Below are positions 22,188-33,286 of a DNA stretch of 64,000 bases, piece after piece. How positions within the stretch are numbered: position 1 is the first letter of the stretch; each line of letters begins with the position of its first letter. Made by a program: the position numbers and the translations under genes. Source of the stretch: Symsagittifera roscoffensis (Eukaryota; Xenacoelomorpha; Acoela; Convolutidae); NCBI RefSeq assembly GCF_963678635.1, contig NC_087067.1, forward strand, positions 11,081,716 to 11,145,715. Direction: 5' to 3'. The notes beneath the pieces were generated by a model. It searched no databases. It was not told where the DNA came from and was given only the letters and a program-made list of their open reading frames with translations.

Positions 22188-23630
22188 AGTTTAGATAAGT
22201 TTCAGGGTTATCAGAATCAGGCGCTGGTCTCATAGAAGGAATTGTCTACACTGTTTCAATTTGCAAAAAAATAGATAAATGAAAAACTTATTCGGTTTTC
22301 AAATCGTATTTTTTTTGCTGTTTGGGTTGAAAAGATTAAGGGCTAAAATATAGCTTAGAAACAAAGGCGGTAGTTTCTTTCAAAACTTTTTTTGAAATGA
22401 GGCTCAATGGTTCAAGATAAATAAAACACAGTAAAAGATTTTTCATACTTTTCAAACAGGTTTTTTTTCTCGACAAATTTCTCCGAAATATTTAAGTATC
22501 GATCAAATAAAGACTGAAAAAGTTTTTAGCTTCAAAATTTGAAAAAACATTATTCGACCTGTTAAATAATTGCAAAAGTGACAATCGAAAATAATAACAA
22601 AAAAAAATCAACCATATCTATAGTTTCTGAGTAAAAAACTTTCCACAAAATTCTTGTAGGAAAAAAAATGGCTTGTTGGCTTACTATTTGGATAATTGAA
22701 ACAACATCCGAGGAAAGAAAATAGCTTCGGAAAATTTTTGAGCCATTGTTAGATGTACACTTGTGATTGATTATGGTTTTAGGATTATAGGGCGCACATA
22801 AAAATCTCAAAAGAAAACAAACTGGAGTTTTTTAAATCTTTTTTGAAAATGTCACAACAAAACAAGACTAATCGTATCAGAGCGACATCCTGAAGGTTCC
22901 GACTGCATTTTGAAGTGTGAGGAGAATTTTTTACTTTGAAAAAAAGTGTGACATTTTCAAAAAAAATTCAAAATTTCAGTCTGTTTTGTTTTTGAGATTT
23001 TTACTCAAAATCATCATCAGCTATGTAAAGCACAAAAAGATATACTTTGCATATCGCAAAGCATTAAAGGGGCCAAATACCATGCCTCATTTCTTTTTGG
23101 AACGATTTCTAACACGCAAAAACTTTATGACTGAAATATCAAAGTATCATTCGAGCAGCTTACTCGCTTGGCATTCCAAAGATTCCGGATCGATACCCAC
23201 ACGCAGTCAACTTTTGTAAAATTGGTCTGACTGAAAAAAACAAACCATGCTTATATATTCTTCACTTTCTTCGAAAGTCGGAACACTGATGTAGAAGTTA
23301 AAAGCAATTTTGCTCTAGTTTTTCAATATAATGAAACATTTTTAAAAAAAGCTAAGCTTAAACAAGCTTATTTTTATTAGAGTTACAGATAAGGTTTTTT
23401 TTGTAATGTAACCGTGCTCAGCAAACATTATTTGGAGTTGAATTGCTGGTTTTTTATTTTATGATAAAGTCAATGCAGCGGCGCTCAAAAAAGTTTGAGC
23501 TATATTTCGTCTCGTGCATTGATTTTAATTTCAAGATTGTTATGTTTTTCTTTGTTCATAAAAACGATTCCCATGTAAAATATATCCATAATATCTAAAA
23601 ATAACAATTAAATGCTCGAAAAATTTCAAA
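22188..23630. repeat. 1.64-kb tandem unit 3, with a ~195-bp deletion
   Basis: It matches unit 1 more closely than unit 2 in its first 600 bp. After GGCGCACATAAAAATC (22791-22806) it jumps straight to TCAAAAGAAAAC, losing the left arm of the long inverted repeat. AAAAATC occurs at both deletion borders in the other units, so deletion through microhomology is likely. The array ends at 23630. Confidence 0.85.
23150..23205 (+). repeat. tRNA-like segment, unit 3
   Basis: This is the equivalent of 20065-20119, with GGCATTCCAAAGATTCC then GGATCGATACCC. It has one base difference from unit 1 in the shortened anticodon region. Confidence 0.4.
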
Positions 23631-24419
23631 AAAAACCGCAACTAATTTGTATCTTGAATTTTAATCTGGAACATATATTTCCGTAATTGGTGGACACTTT
23701 ATGTCTTGATTCCTTATCAAGAAGTAATTATATCGCGAAATTAAACTTAGTTAGCACTCATTTATTGACGAAATTTGAATGTAATATATGCATTCGTCTA
23801 TTCACGTAGAAGAAAAATTCGGATATTGTAAAAAGTAGCTATCATGAAATTATCTAACTGTATCAATTTGTTAGCTTTCATGCATACCACACATTCGAAT
23901 AATCAAAAAAGATGAAAATTTGCTCTTGTAACTATTACGCTGGCATATACGTAGAAGTGTTCAATCAGATCGATAAATTTTCCGGCAAAATATTTTCGAG
24001 GAAAAAATCATAATTTGATTTTTCGTCCTTAAAACTGAACCGTTCAATTTTGAAAAAAAAATAGTGTAAAAGGCAACTTCAATATGTGGTACCACAAAAG
24101 TTCGGCGTCGGAGGTCGGCCAGAATCTGTACTTCTTGTAAAAATGGGCTCTTGTTTAAACGTAAAGCTTGAGCTTGCTCCAATAAATGATTTCAACTAAT
24201 AGTTCTGTCGGAAGAGGTTTAGTTTTTGGTCAAAGTTTGGTGGGTTCATTGGATTTTCCAAGCTCTTTTAAAACTCCATCAAGATCAATTTTTTGACGAG
24301 AACTTCATCACTGCAGGAAATTCTTTTTGTGCGCACTACCCCCTAAGTGGACAGATGAGCCAAAAGCCGCTTCAGAAGTTTTTGAGTTTGATCAGTCGAA
24401 ATTGGATGTCCTATAATAT
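23631..24419. other. No gene established; possible old coding relic on the minus strand
   Basis: The stretch 24090-24400 is less AT-rich. Read on the minus strand it shows charged, protein-like pieces (E-Q-A-Q-A-L-R-L-N-K-S-P-F) interrupted by stops and shifts. No family is recognised. Confidence 0.3.
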
Positions 24420-25146
24420 CCCGCACTCGGTAAAAAAAATAATAGATTAAAATGGATTTTTATTGTCAGTCTCCATAAATTTCAAAAAGAATTGATTATA
24501 ATCGAATAGAAATGGATTATAATGTTACTATTTTTCGAAACAATAAAATTCATTATAATCGTTTATAATCAATTATAATCGATTATCTTTTGAATTTTTT
24601 TTCTCAAATTTTATTGAATTATAATCCATTATAATGGATTATAATCCATTATTATTCAACAATTGTGTCATCGCTTCATATCGTTTTATTTTTGTTTTCT
24701 TTTGTGTGCTTTTCAGTTGGTTACCGAACTTAAAGAAATTGTAACTATGTACTTATAGCCAGGGGCGGTTTTAGGGCTGGGGGCTGGGGTTTCCCCCTTG
24801 AATTATCTTGAGATATCCGTTTTTGATGACGGAGCCTAAAAACTTCCTTAAGGCGCCTTTGGCGCCAATATATACTAATTTTGAGGGGGGAGAGTGTGCC
24901 AAAAAAACGTGAGATTATATTTTGATAGAAAAAGGGATTATAATCTATTATAATAGATTATAAAAGATTTTCGGGAAAATTATAATCAATTTATTAAAAT
25001 GTCACCAAAATTGGTGTCATTATAACGGATTATAAATCGTTTATACATCTAAACTGGCGCTTTTAATTAATTATAATTTGATTTTGCTGAAAGTACGATT
25101 ATAATTATAATATAATCGATTATTTTCTCTTTTTACTGAGTGCGGG
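24420..25146. mobile_element. TTATAATC-rich element with CCCGCACTC ends
   Basis: The ends CCCGCACTCGGTAAAAA (24420) and TTTTTACTGAGTGCGGG (to 25146) form a 17-bp inverted pair with one mismatch. The interior is saturated with ATTATAATCGATTATAATC-type palindromic motifs. A hAT-like fragment (24760-24898) is nested inside. No coding frame is seen. Confidence 0.7.
24760..24898. mobile_element. Truncated hAT-like MITE
   Basis: It starts CAGGGGCGGTTTTAGGG. The block GGCGCCAATATATACTAATTTTGAG is the reverse complement of the interior of the intact element at 54168-54546. The far end is missing. Confidence 0.65.
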
Positions 25147-25292
25147 ATCACCAAAAGGGGGAGAAACGTTTAGTTTGCGTGATCAGACGGAGTGACCCGC
25201 CGTGGACGTGGGCGCATCTATCAAACCTAAACGCGCTACTGACACCGACAATTTAATGCAAACGCAAGAAAGTGACCCAACTGAAAGCGTAT
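25147..25292. other. GC-richer island between two elements
   Basis: About 145 bp near 50% GC lies between a CCCGCAC-type right end (25146) and left end (25293). It holds an inverted pair GTTTAGTTTG / CAAACCTAAAC and two AGTGACCC words. All frames are short and I do not recognise it. Confidence 0.4.
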
Positions 25293-25462
25293 CCCGCACC
25301 GGAGTTTCATGGATAATAATCAATTATAAAGGAAAAATTTTGTGTAAAATGTCATTATAATCCATTATTGTTGCAAATTAGACCACGAAATCGACTATTT
25401 TGTCATTATAATTGATTTTTTTTTTTAAAAAACACAATCCATTAAAATCCATTGAAACGGGG
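25293..25462. mobile_element. Short CCCGCACCGGAGTTTCATGG element
   Basis: The left end CCCGCACCGGAGTTTCATGG resembles the inverted sequence near 25440-25462 (CCATTGAAACGGGG), with TATAATC motifs between. The same left-end type appears at 38560-38580 and 50150-50175. A G-rich tandem (GGAGGGTAAACAGGGAGGG) follows at 25462-25497. Confidence 0.5.
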
Positions 25463-25663
25463 AGGAGGGTAAACAGGGAGGGGGTAAACAGGGTATAAAG
25501 GACAAGAAATATAAAAATTGAAAACTGAAATGTAACATTTTATGAAACTTAATACGTAGCAACTGCACTAAAGGAAATGAGATAATTTTGAAAAATTTTA
25601 ATCTGGAATAATTTAGTTTGCCGCTTCCGCTCTAATGGGACAAAAGTTATCTCACATTAATTA

Positions 25664-25937
25664 TTTTTCCGACTTTCGTAACCAAAGTAACAGAATATTT
25701 GTGCTCGGGTTGGTTTTTCTCTTCAGACAATTTTCGACTTTTTAACCAGCCATTTTTGACGGAATTTTTTTATCATTCAAGAGACATGGTTGTCCCTTGC
25801 TTAAAATAAAGAAATATATACTTAACCTGTGTCCATTTTTCGCAAAACTATGGGGGTTTCAAGCTATCCGTGTTGGCCAATTTGGAACAATTAACGCACG
25901 ATATATTTCGCACTATTAACGCGTAAGTGGAGATTTA
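25664..25937 (+). mobile_element. HINE-A copy, 5' half (split)
   Basis: It runs from TTTTTCCGACTTTCGTAACC to GTAAGTGGAGATTTA, then is interrupted by the HINE-B copy. The matching 3' half resumes at 26431 with CCGTCTTAGAATTCG. Confidence 0.8.
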
Positions 25938-26429
25938 TTGTTCTTACTTTCGAAGAAAACGGAAAATTTAAGCTCGGTGTGGTTTTTTCCAGTAAATTTT
26001 CACCGATCAAAATCATGATTTTCAAAAAAAAAAAATTGTACCCTAATGAAGTTATCAACTTCTTGAGCTCAAATGTAAAAAGATATTTCAAATCCGATTA
26101 TTTTTTGTAAAGTTGTGGGGATTTGAAAATTTCCAAACGTGCCATGTTCTGGACTGAATTATGCGCGCTATGAAGAATTTATTCACGTTTTTGAGAGCAT
26201 AACGAAAATTAATTATGCGTGGCGAATAATCCTGCACAACAAAATTGGGCCAATTTGAAATGAGAGTAGCTAAGTGGTCGTATTAATTTCGTACGGCTCA
26301 AAGTTCTACACTTTGATATGGTCCAAAATGTATAGGTTTTCAATATTTTCTGTTCCCAAAAATTGTTCGATATGAATAAAGGGACAGTCGGAACATTCAG
26401 AGCTTTGCCCTGATATACGAGCAGTCTTG
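25938..26429 (+). mobile_element. HINE-B copy nested inside HINE-A
   Basis: It starts TTGTTCTTACTTTCGAAG and ends TTTGCCCTGATATACGAGCAGTCTTG. It replaces the junction GATTTA/ATCCGTC of the host element. The interior matches the copies at 7332, 34033 and 37660. It shows where a family member starts and ends. Confidence 0.8.
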
Positions 26430-26430
26430 T

Positions 26431-26633
26431 TCCGTCTTAGAATTCGTTCGAAATTGGTTGTAGGAAACTTAAATGTCATAACCGATTTATTACTAGGTGC
26501 AATATCTATCACTTTGTACTTTGTATGGCTGGTGGGCGCAAGTGGTGTGCATGAAAAAAATGTTATTACTGCTCCATATAACTTTAAAAGGCAATCGGAA
26601 CATTCAAAGCTTCCCCATGATAAAAGCAGTCTT
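26431..26633 (+). mobile_element. HINE-A copy, 3' half (split)
   Basis: It continues the element begun at 25664: CCGTCTTAGAATTCGTTCG, ATTGTTATTACTGCTCCAT-like sequence, subterminal CAATCGGAACATT, a decayed hairpin (CAAAGCTTCCCCATG), then AAAGCAGTCTTG. Confidence 0.75.
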
Positions 26634-26843
26634 GTTCACCTTCGAATTATATTAGTCCAAGTAGTCTCAATTTCAAAGTTCCACTAATCAGCTATCCTCG
26701 TTTTTATATTTAACATTTTATGAAATAGTCCGTCAACAGTGATTATTTAATGAATTTCAGAAGAAAAAAAACACCCAGAAACGAGTAGTCAGCAATTTTT
26801 TTCGACAATAATTGATAAGTTTTCCGATTTCTTGAACTTGTTG

Positions 26844-27319
26844 GACTGCTCGTAACAGGGCGGAGCTCTGAATGTTTGGACGGCTTTTTTAGATCTTTTG
26901 AGCTGTGTTCGCTTTGAAATAAAGTGAGTGTTTTTTGAGAATCATCTCCTTACATGCTAGGTAAGAAACAAAATATTATATTTCGTTTTTAGCAAAGTAT
27001 TAATTAGATCAAACAGCATGTCTCAATCCATTTTGGAACTATTTCTAGGACAGATTAAATCTCCACTTACGCGTTAACAGCACGAAAAATATTGCTTGAT
27101 AGACCCAAAGTGGTCAAGTTGGCAATTTTCTAACCCCATTACTTTACAAAAAAAAAGATCACAGCAGAAGTATAAATATTTTATATTTGAGCTCAAGACA
27201 ATACCTTCTGAATAATATATTAAAATTTCCGTAAAAACTTGCTAGTTAAAAACTTGAACTTTATCTGGAGAAAAAAACCATCCCAAGCACAAAAGTTTTG
27301 TCATTTTTTTCGACAATTG
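26844..27319 (-). mobile_element. HINE-A copy, diverged
   Basis: GACTGCTCGTAACAGGGCGGAGCTCTG at the low end is the 3' hairpin in minus orientation. The central blocks GGACAGATTAAATCTCCACTTACGCG and the far end TTTTTTCGACAATTG follow the family order. Confidence 0.65.
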
Positions 27320-28696
27320 TGAGTACAAATATCATACCAAGCTTTATGTTTTATTTTAAATGTACGAATAAATTGTTAGCCGAAAAGTATTTCAATAATT
27401 TGACCATCGTTTTCATCTAAACCCCCATTATGATGTCAACAAAAATGAAAGACAAATACGAAGGGGGTGTTCATTAATTTCGAAGTACAACAGCACTGAA
27501 ATTGAAAAAAATATTCAATACTGGCAAAAGTTGATGATTTCGGCACGTCAGCAACCTTTGCAACCAGCTCATGTTGCAATATCCCATTAGCTAATCTAAA
27601 ACGACCTCTTTATGAAGTGCAAAAAAAATTCCTGGCTTGTATTTTGTTCACCCAGCCCATGCAAGATTCTGTGTTTCTAGCTTTTGTTCACGTTTTCAGT
27701 TTGTCATGAAACAAAAAAAACTATTTGTCTTCAAATACAATTTAGTAAAATAAATGGTTAAACAGAAAATTTGATGTTTATTTACATTAAAAATATGGTT
27801 TTTCAAAATGGGCATCCTTCTTCAAATCATATCTCAAGGACCGAGCAGCAACTCGGCAAGCAAATTGTTCTATTGTATAGTTGCTAAGCAGTACTACCTA
27901 ATAGATATTCATTCAACATTCGCAAAAAAGTGCCGATGTTTGATTTTAAGATTTCTAAGTTCCGGAAAAATTCACCCAAAAATTGGGCACTTCATCATTC
28001 ATTGTTCAAAATATCATTAAGAAAAAATTCACTAATTATAACTTAAGACAGTTTTTTTTCTTCTAAAAACGCGGGTCAAGGTGACAGTAAAAGTTTTGTT
28101 GAGAATTTAATAGTCAATTATTGCTCAAATGTTGCACCTTCTGGGAATCAAGTTTCAAAAACGGAGTGGAAATCTGGCTTGCTATTGTACAATTTATAGA
28201 CGTCTAAGCTAGTAGCTACAAGGTTTTCATAATTTTTGCAACTTCAGCTTTACTCGGTTTTATTTTTCTTTGTTTTTAGCGGTTTGATCAGTTTTTACCC
28301 CAAATTTTGACAAATAGTTCTCTTCTTAAGTGTTTGAAAAAAATAATCAGAGTTTGTTTTTCTTTGAATGGCTGACAAGCACTAAAATTTGTTTTTTAGA
28401 ATAATTTTAATCCGGAGAACTCATTCGACAAATTTTTTTTTGCCTTAGAGTCAAAAAGGTCGGAAGTTTTCTTTGACACATCTGGAATTACATATATTGC
28501 GATGCTTGTTAACACTTTTGGCCAAAATGTGAAACCAAACTTCGCGCCATAAAAACTAGAGAAAAATTACAACTTTTTTGTTAAAATAACAGTTTATTCA
28601 TAAATAATTCAACATACTAATGCATATCTTGTCAGCCACGAATGCATTTATGATATCAGCCAGCAGAATTGTGTTTCTATGATTTTAAACAAACAA
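27320..28696. other. No gene; one end fragment of the CAGTGCCGAA element
   Basis: GGGGGTGTTCATTAATTTCG followed by AAGTACAACAGCACTGAAA (27465-27505) matches the inverted right end of the element at 31237-31985. The rest, including a frame at 27808-28020, has no support. Confidence 0.4.
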
Positions 28697-29078
28697 GTCT
28701 GCTCGTATCAGGGCGAAGCCCTGAAGGTCCCGACTGCCTTTTATGTTCTATGGAGCACTAATAAATGTTCTATGGAGCACTATGGAGCACTAAGAAATGT
28801 AGTTAGTAAAAAAAAACGAAATTTTTTTTTTGTAAATTAGGGAATTTTAGGTAAATGAGGGAAACCCACAGGCCATAAAAAGATTTTAAGCCCTCACAAT
28901 TTTACGAAAAAAAATCACATGTGAAATACTTTTTCAAATTTAAGCTCAGGACAACAATACCTTTTGAATGATATAAAAAAAGTTTTGTCAAAAATGGCTA
29001 GTTAAAAAGTTCAAATTTGTCTGAAGAAAAAAACCACCCGACAAGGCAAATTCCTTTACTTTCGTTACAATAGTTTGA
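28697..29078 (-). mobile_element. HINE-A copy with central deletion
   Basis: The 3' hairpin CAGGGCGAAGCCCTG (28709-28723) is intact. TTCTATGGAGCAC is locally repeated three times (28743-28790). The GCGTTAATAGCGCG centre is missing. The 5' end near 29078 is worn. Confidence 0.7.
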
Positions 29079-29469
29079 TTAAAAATTGGATAAATCAGTA
29101 TCTTTTCAATGAATGAAATTGAGAAAAACTAAATGTTTATGTAAAAAAAACAATTATTTACTTAGTCGGGAAGGCTTATGCGTTTGCAGCAGATCAAAAT
29201 CAATTAGAAGATACATAAAAGTGGTGCTTTCGTAATTGGTGTAATTTTTCCTACGCAGTTTTTGGTTTTTCAATTAGAAGTTTTGACGTAATTTTCTAAT
29301 ATTATCCGGAAAATATTAGTATTTTGTGTCAAAAATTGAGGTAAAATTCCATATATGATCGTTTTTTGCAAAGCTATGGGTTTACAAATTAGCTAATCAG
29401 TAAAAGTACTGCATATGCAACGTATCATTTTGCAAATTATATCAGCTTGCGGGATGAAACAGTAGATTT

Positions 29470-29778
29470 TGTAGCCAAAAAGTAGGATCTTGTTAACTAT
29501 TCCCCCCTCCACCGATTTCGATTTTCAGAAAATTAATTTTGTGGCGCCACATTTTCAATAACTTAAAACAGTTTTCAGAAAATATAGTATGTAGGTAATA
29601 TATAAATAGTAATTATAATACAATACGAACGCACAAAAAAGAAAAACCAATTAATTTTTGTCATTTTTGAAATGCATTTTTTATACAGAAATGGTTGTCA
29701 TAAATAATAGATGCATAGGGAGGGGGGAATAGTAAACAAGGTCCAAAAGCGGGTAAATAGTTAACAAGATCCAAAAAC
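29470..29778. mobile_element. GGATCTTGTTAACTATTCCCC inverted-repeat element
   Basis: GGATCTTGTTAACTATTCCC at the left pairs with GGGAATAGTAAACAAGGTCC and again with AATAGTTAACAAGATCC at the right, so the right end carries two inverted copies. A related word, GGGGAATAGTAAAATAGATCC, occurs near 45530. No coding frame is seen. Confidence 0.6.
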
Positions 29779-29952
29779 TACTTCATTTGTGTTAAAATTC
29801 AATCGGAACGTTGCTGAATGACAAGGAGGTGGGACTGATTCGATCAGTTAAATTAATAAAGACAAATAAAGGCAATTTGGCGGATAATTAAAAAATGTAG
29901 GCGGTAAATGAATGATTATTTCACAGTCTGGTTGCCCTCAATGGTGACGTCC

Positions 29953-30348
29953 CTCATGCTTGAAGGACCGAATGCTTGAAATTTATTTTAGTTTACTTCC
30001 AGCCAATCAGAATTGAGTATTCAAAGTCTCAAAGTAAATTGTGAAAATCTCAAAGTAAGAAAATTAATTCAGGCAATTAGTGTTAATACTGACCGATTAG
30101 ATAATAAGCAGATGAGTTTTCAAGACTGAAAATTTCTTATGAACTTGATTTCTTAAATCTTGATATTTATCTGATTACTATTGCTGTTGTAACCCCCAAG
30201 TTATAATATTTTTGAATATTATCCACTGATTTAAAACATTTTTGTTAATATTGACTTCGATTTTGTGAGAAAGGCATTTAGCCAATAGGAATGCTTAGCG
30301 ATTTTGATTGGTTGAAACTTTTCAAGCATTCGGTCCTTCAAGCATGAG
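29953..30348. mobile_element. MITE with exact 29-bp terminal inverted repeats
   Basis: CTCATGCTTGAAGGACCGAA plus nine more bases at 29953-29981 is exactly inverted at 30320-30348. The 396-bp element has no coding frame. Relatives are nested at 30511-30772 and 31513-31879 (CTCATGCGCGAGGGACCGAA). Confidence 0.8.
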
Positions 30349-30386
30349 AACCCTCCCCGCCCTCAATTCTTACTTAAATTAAAAAA

Positions 30387-31041
30387 GGGCCACCGCTTGT
30401 TTAGCAGACCAATCTTTTAGCATAAAAACTGAAAAATGAGTCTTTTAGCAGACCAACGTAATGAAGTGACGGATGATTGATTGATAGACCCAAAAATACA
30501 CTCAGTTTGGGGGGTGGCTATTCTCATGCTCGAAGGACTGAATGAGCGAAAAACTCGTGAGCGAAAGACCGAAACATAAAATTTGTTCCAATTCGGCAGC
30601 GTTCAGGGACGATTTGAAAATTTTGCATATTTCTGCCGTTTTTACTTTCGGCCAATATCAATATTCAGTCCTTGGAAATGTTTTCTTTCTTTCCAAATTT
30701 TAGATTACTGAAATCCGATTCGCTGATTTTTATTTTCGCGCAATCGGTCTTTCGCGTATGAGGGATTCCATCAGTCTGGGGCCAAGCTTCCCCAATTAGG
30801 TCAATTATTTCACAATTTAGCAAAAAAAACTATCAGCCTCAAAAACACAACAGTCTAAATTAGCGGCAAAACAAAGATTTACGTGAAAAATAACACTCGT
30901 GTTGAAATGAAGCGCAGCGGAGCAAGCGGTCGCTAATCGCCAATGCCGCGTTTGAAGTTAGCTATCACACTTTATAATTGTTCTGAGTCTGCCAAAAAAC
31001 CAGTCTGCTAAAAAAACCGGTCTGCTAAAATCCCTAGACCC
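30387..31041. mobile_element. Mutator-like MITE with 8-bp target duplication
   Basis: TTAAAAAA flanks both sides (30379-30386 and 31042-31049). The left end GGGCCACCGC leads into two TTTAGCAGACCA words. The right end carries two inverted GGTCTGCTAAAA words before CCCTAGACCC. A second MITE is nested inside (30511-30772). The layout matches the element at 38172-38480. Confidence 0.65.
30511..30772. mobile_element. Nested CTCATGCTCGAAGGACTGAA MITE
   Basis: The ends GGCTATTCTCATGCTCGAAG and TCTTTCGCGTATGAGGGATT are inverted relatives of the 29953-30348 element. The interior (TTTTGCATATTTCTGCCGTT) matches 31513-31879 closely. It sits inside the Mutator-like element. Confidence 0.65.
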
Positions 31042-31157
31042 TTAAAAAAGATTAACTGCTGTAATAAATAGTGATTGATTATTGGGCTTATAATTATATT
31101 CTAATTGGGTGCCTTGCTTCTGCTATGTTCGATTTTTGTCTTTCATAATTGCCTATT

Positions 31158-31236
31158 AAGTTCACTGTCTGCTCTGTCTGATCACGTTCACTGTCTATGA
31201 TCAAATTTAAGTTCACTGTCTATAATCACATTTAAG
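31158..31236. repeat. 25-bp GTTCACTGTCTATGATCACATTTAA array, left part
   Basis: About three units of GTTCACTGTCTATGATCAC followed by ATTTAA, with small indels. The array is interrupted at 31237 and resumes at 31986. Confidence 0.75.
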
Positions 31237-31985
31237 GGGGCAGTACAACAGTGCCGAAGTACAACAGTGCCGAAAAAAAAATCAGTTCAACAGTGCCGAA
31301 AATGAAAACTTTATTCAACAGTGCCGAAAATTTCAATGTATTATGTGCAACAATCAAAAATTAAACGGCGATCGTATACAAACTTAAGTGACACTTTGAG
31401 AATTTGAGCGAGAAAATTTGCTACTTAGACGTCTTGGCGTCAAAATAATTGTTCAATTTGCAGCTGCAGACATTTTGGCACCAAAATTGGAGTGAATTTC
31501 TTTGTTAATTGGCGTGGGGGCTATTCTCATGCGCGAGGGACCGAATGGGCAAAAAATTTGTGGGCCTAAGACCGAACACAAGTTTAGCCGAAAGTCAATT
31601 TAAAAAAAATCAATTGCCATTCAGTTAAAATGAATTATATGAAGGAATATTTTGCTTCTTTCATTACGAAACCCTTGAAAAGTAAAATTTGTCCCAATTT
31701 TGCGGCGGTCAATGACAATTTGAAAATTTTGCATATTTCTGTCGTTTTTATATTCGGCCAATATCAATAATCCAGTCCCTGGAAATGTTTACTTTATTTC
31801 CAAATTTTAGATTGCTGAAATCTAATTGGCTGACTTTAGTTTTCGCGCATTCGGTCCTTCGCGCATGAGGGATTCCACCAATTAGCGTTAGTACATTGCC
31901 GTTCTTTAGAAAATGCGTCTAAATTATTCTGAAATTTTCCCGCCTTTTTCGGCACTGTTGTACTTCGGCTCTGTTAAACGCCCCC
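31237..31985. mobile_element. CAGTGCCGAA element inserted in the array
   Basis: CATTTAAG is present on both sides (31229-31236 and 31986-31993), consistent with an 8-bp target duplication, although the array itself repeats this word. The left end has GGGGCAGTACAACAGTGCCG followed by further ACAGTGCCGAA words. The right end has inverted TTCGGCACTGTTGTACTTCG. A different MITE is nested at 31513-31879. Confidence 0.65.
31513..31879. mobile_element. Nested CTCATGCGCGAGGGACCGAA MITE
   Basis: Its ends are inverted (CTCATGCGCGAGGGACC / GGTCCTTCGCGCATGAG). The interior matches 30511-30772 (GAAAATTTTGCATATTTCTG, AAATTTTAGATTGCTGAAAT). The two nested copies lie in two different host elements. Confidence 0.7.
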
Positions 31986-32091
31986 CATTTAAGTTCACTG
32001 TCTATGCTCACAATTAAGTTCACTGTCTATGACCACATTTAAGTTCACTATGTCTATGATCACATTTAAGTTCACTGTCTGATCACATTTG
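31986..32091. repeat. 25-bp array, right part
   Basis: Four units of GTTCACTGTCTATGATCAC followed by ATTTAA, continuing the array broken at 31236. The last units are shortened. Confidence 0.75.
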
Positions 32092-32200
32092 TATCCTTGT
32101 TAGTCGCCAGGCTATTGTCCGAAGAAAACTTACCCCTGCTGATGCGTGCAGGCATGCTTGGTTTGCATTTTATTTTCTAGAATCAATCAATTGATTTTAT

Positions 32201-32236
32201 ATGATCGAATGGCTCCAAAAAATGGAGCCATGATCT
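32201..32236. repeat. Small hairpin ATGGCTCCA / TGGAGCCAT
   Basis: The arms at 32209-32217 and 32223-32231 pair exactly with a 5-nt A loop. Flanking GATC words extend the stem imperfectly. The function is unknown. Confidence 0.65.
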
Positions 32237-33286
32237 ATCTATATGGTCTTTTGTGTTGTGTTAGATTAGTACCTTGAAAAGGAAAAAAAAACAAATTAAT
32301 TGACCGCAGAAAAGCCTATGCATCAATTTGAGCAAACAACTTAGAAATTTCGTCAAAATTGGCTGAGAAATATCCCAGTAAAAAATTTAAACCAATTTTA
32401 GGAGTAGTAAAACAGCGGTTCTCTTAGAAAAAAACATGCTTAGTAAGGTAGCTTTCGTTGGGTTTCTTTTAAAATCGATGGGCGGGAATTGCTACAAAAT
32501 CTCTATTTATAAGTCATTTTTTGTCCTGCTCTGTACCTGTTCGTTTAAAACCAGCTACATAGCAGGAAAACATGTCTCCGTTTAAGGTAATTTACTAAGG
32601 ATGATCAAAGTTGCAGAGATAGAAATGATCAAAGTTGCAACTCCAACCCACAATTGGAAAGTGAAAAAGACGCTCAACACTTCCATAAACCGTTATTTCG
32701 ATTAATCTTAAACCCTTTTTGTTGAAACGAATTACGATTATATGAACTGCTCTGCAGAAAAAAAAATTTAATGAATTTTTGCCTCATTGAGCTTTAAATT
32801 CTTTTGGTTTTCTAGGACAAAAATCCATTGCAAAAAAAAAGAAATAACAAACTCACTTTATTATTGAAAAACTGATTGTTATTTCTTAAAAATGATTTGT
32901 ATTTGTCAAACCTGCATCGGAAAACGATTAATTTGCCAATTAAAAACCATTTTATTCAATTATTATCTATCAAATTTGATATTCATTTTTAGTACCATCA
33001 ACAGGGAGACCCTTAGTTCATAGCAAATAATTTTCCGCAAAAAGCGAATTTTTCAGCAAGATTTAAACCTCGTTGAACTTGAAAAAATTCTCAGTTGTAA
33101 AACCATTCAGTTTATCGAAACAAAATCTGGTGAACAAAACAAAGTTTCAGAAAAACATGCAAATTTTTGAGAAAAACGGTCAGCCATTAAAAAAACTTAC
33201 ATAGGAAATAAAACACTGTGTTGACTGATTGTGTTTATATAATTCGAGTATACAAGTTTTGTTGACTGCAATTTCAGCGCTTTTTA
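32237..33286. other. No feature seen
   Basis: AT-rich sequence without a supported coding frame or recognised repeat. Confidence 0.4.

Noticed and set aside
31158-32091. CRISPR-like array
   Set aside because: Units are contiguous with no unique spacers, and the genome is eukaryotic. It is a simple tandem array broken by a transposon.
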